DNA of 10,476 nt from an uncultured Lachnospiraceae bacterium (GTDB taxonomy: Bacteria > Bacillota > Clostridia > Lachnospirales > Lachnospiraceae). Position 1 is the stretch's first letter; each line of letters opens with the position of its first letter. The position numbers and the translations under genes were made by a program. The stretch spans positions 1-10,476 of the forward strand of contig CAJUHN010000127.1 in the NCBI GenBank assembly GCA_910585935.1. The letters are read 5' to 3'. The notes under the pieces are model-generated. The model saw only the letters and a list, made by a program, of their open reading frames with translations. It searched no databases and was not told where the DNA came from. Shown in pieces: positions 5,382 to 10,476 of the stretch.

Positions 5382-5410
5382 TTGACATTATTTTAACATT
5401 TTTATATAAT
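5382..5410 (+). promoter_or_regulatory. rex promoter (consensus sigma-A)
   Basis: TTGACA at 5382-5387 and TATAAT at 5405-5410 have a 17-base spacer. The leader to the rex start is about 85 bases. The sequence TTGACAT-TATT-TTAACAT over the -35 region is a partial match to the clostridial Rex operator pattern TTGTTAA-N4-TTAACAA (good right half, poor left half). Self-control by Rex is therefore possible but weakly supported. Confidence 0.85.
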
Positions 5411-5501
5411 AAATAATAGAAATTATTTAAAAAATGAGATTTTATAATAGAGATTCTTAACTTAATGAAAGAAAATAGGATAGATTTAGGAGGAAGAACC
5501 T

Positions 5502-6143
5502 GTGGAGAGAAAAGAGATATCACAAGCAGTAGTGAAAAGACTCCCTAGATATTATCGGTATTTAGGAGAGTTAATGGAAAGTGGAGTAGAACGTATTTCC
5601 TCAAATGAATTAAGTGAAAGGATGAAAGTCACAGCATCTCAAATTCGTCAAGATTTAAACAATTTTGGAGGATTTGGACAACAAGGGTATGGATATAATG
5701 TAAAATATTTATATACAGAAATTGCAAAAATTTTGGGCATTGATCAAAATCATAATATGATCATTATAGGAGCTGGAAATTTGGGGCAAGCGATTGCTAA
5801 TTATGCAAATTTTGAAAAAAGGGGTTTTGTTGTGAAGGGACTTTTTGATGTAAATCCTAGATTAGAAGGCGTTACAGTAAGAGGCATTGAAATCAGAAAT
5901 ATTGATTGTATGCCAGAATTTATCAAAGAACATAATATAGAAATTGCGGCTCTTACTATACCAAAAGCAAAGGCTATTGAGATGGCGGAACAGGCAGTGG
6001 CTTGTGGGGTAAAGGCTATTTGGAATTTTGCTCATACAGACTTAAATCTTTCTCCTGAGATTATAGTGGAAAATGTACATTTATCAGAAAGTTTAATGCG
6101 CATCTCTTATAATATTGCCAAAATGGAACGAAATAATAAATGA
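5502..6143 (+). CDS. rex: Redox-sensing transcriptional repressor Rex
   Basis: 213-residue Rex, a cytoplasmic homodimeric repressor that binds DNA when NADH/NAD+ is low and is released by NADH. It typically controls fermentation and electron-transfer genes. The N-terminal winged helix covers about residues 1-75, with recognition helix TASQIRQDLNNFGGFG (44-59). The Rossmann domain has the nucleotide loop GAGNLG (90-95) and the acidic strand end LFDVNP (D116). IPKAKA (153-158) and the domain-swapped C-terminal helix LSESLMRISYNI (194-205) are also intact. The length is normal. The GTG start at 5502 has AGGAGG at 5488-5493 with an eight-base spacer. It is first in a plus-strand series leading to nnr and alr, and 37 bases ahead of the next gene. 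Confidence 0.97.
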   Translation: MERKEISQAVVKRLPRYYRYLGELMESGVERISSNELSERMKVTASQIRQDLNNFGGFGQQGYGYNVKYLYTEIAKILGIDQNHNMIIIGAGNLGQAIANYANFEKRGFVVKGLFDVNPRLEGVTVRGIEIRNIDCMPEFIKEHNIEIAALTIPKAKAIEMAEQAVACGVKAIWNFAHTDLNLSPEIIVENVHLSESLMRISYNIAKMERNNK

Positions 6144-6180
6144 GATATAAAAAATTTTATCTTGTGAGGAGGCGTAAGAA

Positions 6181-6822
6181 ATGAGATTACGACGTAAAAA
6201 TAAAGAAGTGTTAGAAGAAGAGGAACAGATATCGGAATTGGAATTATTGTTAAAGAAAAGACAGATTCCGATTTTAACATTAGATACTAGATGGCATCAA
6301 TTATTTCCAGAAGAGAATAAATCTGATGACATAAAAAAGCGTGAATCTGAGGTGAATCATCTGTTAAAAAACAGAGGAAAGACAACAAATGAGATAGAGG
6401 AATTAAAGAAGTTAAAATCGAAACTGATGCAAAATATTGTAGATAATATGCAGCAGGCAGATGGGGAAGATGAAAAACAGAGAGAAAGAATGTTAGAAAA
6501 GAGTCAGCAGCTTATAAAAGAAGCGAATAGAAAATTAAATTTTTTGGAAAAGAAACAAGGGGATATTCCAGAACAATTAGAGAACGCAAATGAGAGATTA
6601 TTAACTTCTACCATAGAAGAATGTTATGAGAAAATGGACAGCAATAAAGAAGAGTTAGAAGAAATTACAGATTGGATAACGGAAATTAGGGAGGAATTAA
6701 AAAGAAAATTAATCATAAAACAAGAGTTAGAAGAACAAAATGCATTGATTTATTCTACTTTACATGATATGCTAGGAGCTGAAATTATGCAATATTTTGA
6801 TACTATATATGGAGAAAACTAA
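6181..6822 (+). CDS. Coiled-coil protein of unknown function, coupled to nnr
   Basis: 213-residue, highly charged protein (Glu, Lys, Gln, Asn) with no signal peptide or membrane helix. After a basic start (MRLRRKNKEV), a short less-charged motif ILTLDTRWHQLFPEE (about residues 35-49) may be a conserved anchor. The rest is nearly continuous helix, with coiled-coil-like stretches around 58-90, 95-145 and 150-195, ending in LHDMLGAEIMQYFDTIYG. I recognise no domain. AGGAGG at 6167-6172 with an eight-base spacer supports the ATG. Its stop overlaps the nnr start (TAATG), so the two are translationally coupled. The context between rex and nnr gives no clear role. The layout of a short motif plus a long coiled coil would fit a scaffold or adaptor, which is speculation. 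Confidence 0.85.
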   Translation: MRLRRKNKEVLEEEEQISELELLLKKRQIPILTLDTRWHQLFPEENKSDDIKKRESEVNHLLKNRGKTTNEIEELKKLKSKLMQNIVDNMQQADGEDEKQRERMLEKSQQLIKEANRKLNFLEKKQGDIPEQLENANERLLTSTIEECYEKMDSNKEELEEITDWITEIREELKRKLIIKQELEEQNALIYSTLHDMLGAEIMQYFDTIYGEN

Positions 6823-8345
6823 TGAAATATTTATTAAATGCGATAGAAATGAAAGAAGTGGATAATAATACAATAGAAGAGATTGGAATTCCTTCTATGG
6901 TTTTGATGGAAAGGGCGGCATTGTCTGTTGCGCAAGAAGTAGCGAAACATATTGTGTCCGCCCAACCTGTTTTGTGTATTTGCGGTTGTGGAAATAATGG
7001 GGCAGATGGGTTAGCAGTCGCTAGGATATTAAAGGAGAAAGAAATTCCAGTAGAAATTTATATTCCTGTTTTCTCAAATAATCCATCAAAAGAGTGGACG
7101 ACACAGCTTCAAATTATAAAAAAGCTTTCTATTCCAGTGATAAATAATCCAAAATTTTCAGAATATACTGTATTAGTAGATGCTATTTTCGGAGTAGGAC
7201 TGAATCGAGAAGTGGCAGGAGAATATAAGAGTTGCATAGAAGCTATGAATCAGTCAAAGATACCTATTATGGCGATAGATATTCCGAGTGGATTAGATAG
7301 CAGTACAGGAAAGATATTAGGAGTAGCAGTTTGGGCGAAATGGACAGTGACTTTTGGGGCATTAAAAATAGGACTTCTTTTGTATCCTGGTGCAGAGTTT
7401 TGTGGAGAAGTGATACAAAAAGATGTGGGCTTTCCAAAAGAAGTAATCGAAAGAGTTTGCCCTTGTGCATTTACTTATGAATTATCTGATTTAAAGAGGA
7501 TACCAATAAGAAAGCCGTATTCTAATAAAGGAACATATGGGAAAGTTCTTTTGGTAGCGGGTTCAAAAAATATGGCAGGGGCTGCTTATTTAGCGGCGAG
7601 GGCGTCTTATGCTACAGGAGCGGGACTTGTGAAAATTGTAACTTGTGAGGAAAATCGAGTTATTCTTCAATCAAGTTTGCCAGAGGCGATTATGGCGTGT
7701 TATTATAAAGAAAATTGGAAGGAAATTTTAGAGTCTGCTTTAGAATGGGCAGATGTTATAGCAGTTGGACCGGGACTTGGTATGGAAGAGGTATCTATCG
7801 CTATTGTGGAAAATATTTTATCTTATGGAACTATTCAAAAAGAGAAAACAATTATATTAGATGCAGATGCGCTTAATATTTTGAGTAAAAAGAAAGAAAG
7901 GTTACAGACGTTAAAAAGAAATAGTATTATTACGCCTCATTTGGGAGAGATGGCTCGACTGACAGGAAAGACAATAGAAAAAATACAAGATACTTTTATA
8001 CAAACAGCACAAAATTTTATTGAGAAATATGAAGGCATTTGTGTATTAAAGGATGCTAGAACGATTGTTTCGGGACTAGAAAAGGGGAAATTTTTTATCA
8101 ATTCTTCTGGAAATAATGGAATGGCGACAGCAGGTGCTGGAGATGTTCTGACAGGTATTATCTCAGGATTATGTGCGATGAAATTGGATAATCAGACAGC
8201 AGCTTGTTTAGGGGTATATATTCATGGTCTGGCGGGAGATATGGCAAGAAAAGAAAAAGGAGCTTATGCGATGGGGGCAAAAGATATTATAACTGGGTTA
8301 GAAAAGGTTTTTTATGAATTAGATAAAAACTCTTCTCTTATTTAA
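6822..8345 (+). CDS. nnr: Bifunctional NAD(P)H-hydrate epimerase / ADP-dependent dehydratase
   Basis: 507-residue fusion that repairs hydrated NADH and NADPH (NAD(P)HX). The N-terminal YjeF_N epimerase domain (about 1-215) interconverts R and S forms. It shows NNGADG (58-63), VDAIFG (119-124) and DIPSG (153-157). The C-terminal ribokinase-like dehydratase (about 230-500) removes water from the S form using ADP. It shows the GTYGKVLLVAGS entry strand, GPGLG (316-320), DADALN (347-352), TPHLGEM (371-377) and the nucleotide-binding NGMATAGAGDVLTG (432-445), with the catalytic Asp441 present. Length and domain order are typical of bacterial fusions. The ATG overlaps the upstream stop by one base (TAATG), with GGAG seven bases before. 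The pairing with Rex gives the block an NAD-related theme. Confidence 0.97.
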   Translation: MKYLLNAIEMKEVDNNTIEEIGIPSMVLMERAALSVAQEVAKHIVSAQPVLCICGCGNNGADGLAVARILKEKEIPVEIYIPVFSNNPSKEWTTQLQIIKKLSIPVINNPKFSEYTVLVDAIFGVGLNREVAGEYKSCIEAMNQSKIPIMAIDIPSGLDSSTGKILGVAVWAKWTVTFGALKIGLLLYPGAEFCGEVIQKDVGFPKEVIERVCPCAFTYELSDLKRIPIRKPYSNKGTYGKVLLVAGSKNMAGAAYLAARASYATGAGLVKIVTCEENRVILQSSLPEAIMACYYKENWKEILESALEWADVIAVGPGLGMEEVSIAIVENILSYGTIQKEKTIILDADALNILSKKKERLQTLKRNSIITPHLGEMARLTGKTIEKIQDTFIQTAQNFIEKYEGICVLKDARTIVSGLEKGKFFINSSGNNGMATAGAGDVLTGIISGLCAMKLDNQTAACLGVYIHGLAGDMARKEKGAYAMGAKDIITGLEKVFYELDKNSSLI

Positions 8346-8497
8346 TATTTAAAAAATAGGAAATATCAGATTAGAATGGGAATATATTTAAAAAGAATAA
8401 TTGGAATTTGATGAAATGCTTTAGGATAAAATGTACTTAAAAAGTGCAGTAGAGATAAATAGCAAGATAGATGGGAAAACGGAAAGAGGAATATAAT

Positions 8498-9694
8498 ATG
8501 GAAATAGAGTTAGATTTACATTCTGGTGATTTATATCGAGGCTATGCGGGAATACATTTAGATATCATAAGACAAAATATCAAAGAGATGAAGAAAAATA
8601 TGGCTTCAGATGCTTTATTTATGGCGGTAGTCAAAGCAGATGGGTATGGGCATGGAGCTTCTGCTATAGCAGAAGCTGTTAAGGACGAAATTGATGGCTG
8701 CGCAGTTGCTACTGTAGATGAAGCAGTGAGTTTGAGAGAACATGGATTTGATAAGAGAATACTTGTATTAGGATTTGTACATGAAAGCTTATATTATAAA
8801 ATCATAGATTATGATATCAGTATTAGTATTTATACTCTATATGCTGCAGAACGCTTATCCATATGTGCTCAAAAAGAAGGAAAACAAGCATATATACATA
8901 TTAGTTTAGATACAGGAATGTCTAGATTAGGAGCTAGAGATGATGAGATGAGTATAGAGATGATAGAAAAGATAAAAGGACTACCTAATTTAGTAGTAGA
9001 GGGGATATTCACTCATTTTACTTCTTCCGATGAAGCAGATAAAGAAAAGTCTTATCATCAATTAAAAAGATTCACCTCTTTTTTAGAAGCATTAGAAAAA
9101 AGAGGAATTGATATTCCTATCAAACATTGTTCTAATAGTGCAGGAATCATAGACCTTCCAGAAGCCAATTTTAATATGGTGAGAGCAGGAATAGCTTTAT
9201 ATGGTTTATATCCATCTGAAGAAGTGAAAAAACAGGCTGTGAAGCTAAGACCTGCTTTGGAATTAAAAAGTCATATTGTTTATTTAAAGGATGTAGAAGC
9301 GAATACAGGTATTAGTTATGGCTCTACTTATGTGACAACAAAAAGAACGAAAATAGCAACGATTCCAATTGGATATGGAGATGGATATCCTAGAGGGCTG
9401 TCAAATCGAGGGTTTGTATTAATAAGAGGAAAGAGAGTTCCCATCAGGGGCAGAATCTGTATGGATCAATTTATGGTAGATGTTTCTGAAATCCCAGATG
9501 TAAAAGAAAATGATGAAGTCGTTTTGATAGGAAAAGATGGAGAGGAACAGATAAGCGTTGAAGAATTGGCTTCTTTGGTGGGAACTACATTTCATTATGA
9601 AATTATTTGTAATTTAGGAAAGCGCATTCCCAGAGTTTATTTTGAAGGAGAGCATATGGTTGGATATCGACCATATTTGCCATTATTACAATAG
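8498..9694 (+). CDS. alr: Alanine racemase (PLP-dependent)
   Basis: 398-residue fold-type III enzyme that converts L-alanine to D-alanine for peptidoglycan. The PLP Schiff-base lysine is K46 in AVVKADGYGHGA. The catalytic tyrosine of the second subunit is Y274 in TGISYGSTY. Other family motifs: LDTGMSRLG, THFTSSDEAD, HCSNSAG, RAGIALYGLYPS, PIGYGDGYPRGLSN (about 290-303) and RICMDQFMVD (about 319-328). The TIM barrel and C-terminal beta domain are complete. Start choice: ATG 8498 has AGAGGA at 8485-8490 with a seven-base spacer. The in-frame ATG at 8471 would add nine residues but lacks a ribosome site. A 152-base gap separates it from nnr. No convincing promoter or terminator is seen there; a TAAAAT at 8427-8432 lacks a well-spaced -35. 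Read-through from nnr is possible. Confidence 0.97.
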   Translation: MEIELDLHSGDLYRGYAGIHLDIIRQNIKEMKKNMASDALFMAVVKADGYGHGASAIAEAVKDEIDGCAVATVDEAVSLREHGFDKRILVLGFVHESLYYKIIDYDISISIYTLYAAERLSICAQKEGKQAYIHISLDTGMSRLGARDDEMSIEMIEKIKGLPNLVVEGIFTHFTSSDEADKEKSYHQLKRFTSFLEALEKRGIDIPIKHCSNSAGIIDLPEANFNMVRAGIALYGLYPSEEVKKQAVKLRPALELKSHIVYLKDVEANTGISYGSTYVTTKRTKIATIPIGYGDGYPRGLSNRGFVLIRGKRVPIRGRICMDQFMVDVSEIPDVKENDEVVLIGKDGEEQISVEELASLVGTTFHYEIICNLGKRIPRVYFEGEHMVGYRPYLPLLQ

Positions 9695-9855
9695 AATTAT
9701 GTTTTTATAGATAGGAAAAAAGAAAAAGCGAACAGAAAAAATTGTTTGGAATATGCAGGTTATGTCGAAAAAATCTGTTATAAATCTCGAATACACCAAA
9801 TGAAACAGGGAATACTGAAGATAAAAGTAATCTGGTAAATGGAGTGTGAAATAGA

Positions 9856-10203
9856 GTGATAATTCGTAGAGGAGATATTTACTATGCAGATTTAAGACCA
9901 GTCATTGGTTCAGAACAAGGAGGAATTCGACCTGTATTGATTATTCAAAATGACATTGGCAATAAACATAGTCCAACAGTTATCTGTGCTGCTATTACAT
10001 CAAAGATGAATAAAGCAAAGTTACCTACTCATGTAGAGATTGACTGCAGTAAATATGATATTATGAAAGATTCTGTAATTTTATTAGAACAGTTGCGCAC
10101 GATTGATAAAAAGAGGTTAAAAGATAAGGTCTGCCATTTGGATAAAGAGATTTTAATAAAAGTAGATCAGGCGCTTTTGGTGAGTCTAGAGTTAAATACA
10201 TAA
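9856..10203 (+). CDS. mazF: MazF/EndoA-type endoribonuclease toxin
   Basis: 115-residue PemK/MazF toxin that cuts mRNA at short sequence motifs; the Bacillus subtilis homologue cuts at UACAU. The N-terminal RGDIYYADL (5-13) and SEQGGIRPVLIIQND (19-33) match the family closely. The residues equivalent to the catalytic Arg25 and Thr48 of the B. subtilis enzyme are both present, and LLEQLRTIDKKRL (77-89) forms the conserved later motif. It therefore looks active. The GTG start at 9856 has GGAG at 9841-9844, an 11-base spacer, so translation may be weak. The position after alr is the standard Firmicute arrangement, but the MazE-like antitoxin usually found between them is missing: the 161-base gap holds no intact ORF longer than about 16 codons. 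Confidence 0.95.
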   Translation: MIIRRGDIYYADLRPVIGSEQGGIRPVLIIQNDIGNKHSPTVICAAITSKMNKAKLPTHVEIDCSKYDIMKDSVILLEQLRTIDKKRLKDKVCHLDKEILIKVDQALLVSLELNT

Positions 10204-10214
10204 TACAGTAAGAC

Positions 10215-10243
10215 TTGACGAAGAGCAAAGAAAATGTTATATT
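10215..10243 (+). promoter_or_regulatory. Strong extended -10 promoter with no clear ORF downstream
   Basis: TTGACG at 10215-10220 and TATATT at 10238-10243 have a 17-base spacer and a TGn extension (TG at 10235-10236). Downstream to 10402 I find only an 11-codon reading frame (TTG 10298 after AGGAG 10288-10292, stop 10331-10333) and no better gene. Transcription would run into repeat copy 4 from its 3' side. The promoter could serve a small RNA or a gene beyond the window. Confidence 0.6.
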
Positions 10244-10402
10244 TTTTTACAAATATAGTATAGTAGAGAGTCTTTTACTTTTAAAATAGGAGATAAATTG
10301 TTAAGAATGAGGTTAATAGGGGGTGATAAGTAAAGTAAGAGTGAAAAAAGATTTATAAATGTTTTAGGATATGAGTTGATGAAAAATATAGATGGGGAAC
10401 AT

Positions 10403-10476
10403 GTTAGACAAAGGGTCGCTACGGCAAGGAAGTATTTAGGCGAAGCCGCGCTTTCGCTCCATTCCAGACGTAGCGG
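10403..10476 (-). repeat. Structured ~187-nt repeat, copy 4 (3' part, cut by window edge)
   Basis: Read on the minus strand this gives the 3' half of the repeat: CCGCTACGTCTGGAATGGAG, then GC-GAAA-GC (GNRA loop again), GCGGCTTC, then CTTGCCGTAGCGACCCTTTG. The tail matches copy 3 (CTTGCCGTAGCG) closely. The base AACGG seen in other copies is AATGG here. The window ends inside the conserved core. The left arm is missing, so outer-stem pairing cannot be checked. Unlike the full copies, no good same-orientation promoter follows its 3' end. Confidence 0.85.

Noticed and set aside
5378..5400. Rex operator overlapping the rex promoter
   Set aside because: Only the right half (TTAACAT) fits well and the left half matches about four of seven positions, so it is mentioned with the promoter but not called as a site.
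8346..8497. Promoter for alr in the nnr-alr gap
   Set aside because: TTGGAA at 8401 and TAAAAT at 8427 are 20 bases apart, too far for a standard promoter, and no better pair was found.

Overview
The window looks like chromosomal DNA from a low-GC, spore-forming Firmicute, most likely a Lachnospiraceae-type Clostridium relative. The basis is AT-rich codon use, strong AGGAGG ribosome sites, a YtfJ/GerW sporulation protein behind a DUF2953 protein, clostridial-type Rex and zinc-type L28. The placement comes from gene content, not from a database search. All protein genes except rpmB are on the plus strand.

Layout. 1-640: two copies of a ~187-nt structured repeat, head to head, around a decayed small ORF. 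684-4206: a plus-strand cluster behind a consensus sigma-A promoter: a large helical protein of unknown function, a conserved ~106-aa protein, DUF2953, YtfJ, and probably a 45-aa membrane protein. 4217-4353: a bidirectional terminator nested in a perfect 25-bp inverted repeat, shared with convergent rpmB. 4617-5410: the divergent rpmB/rex intergenic region, holding a second head-to-head repeat pair around a MITE-like element, with one promoter on each outer side. 5502-10203: rex, an unknown coiled-coil protein coupled by a TAATG overlap to the bifunctional NAD(P)HX repair enzyme, alanine racemase, and a MazF toxin without a visible antitoxin. 10215-10476: a strong promoter with no convincing ORF after it, then a fifth repeat copy cut by the window edge.

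How the genes work together. Rex senses NADH/NAD+ and Nnr repairs damaged NAD(P)H, so the rex block has a redox-cofactor theme. Alr supplies D-alanine for peptidoglycan, and MazF next to alr is a common Firmicute arrangement. DUF2953 plus YtfJ is a conserved sporulation-linked pair.

The most unusual content is the repeat family. Three full copies (452-637, 4689-4876, 5145-5332) and two edge-truncated copies share a conserved core that folds into nested helices. Several helices show compensatory changes between copies. The outermost stem has a different sequence in each full copy yet stays 16-20 bp self-complementary. Full copies end about 45 bp before a sigma-A-type promoter in the same orientation. 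The window starts and stops inside this repeat, which suggests an assembly break at a high-copy element. I do not recognise it as a named RNA or insertion-sequence family.
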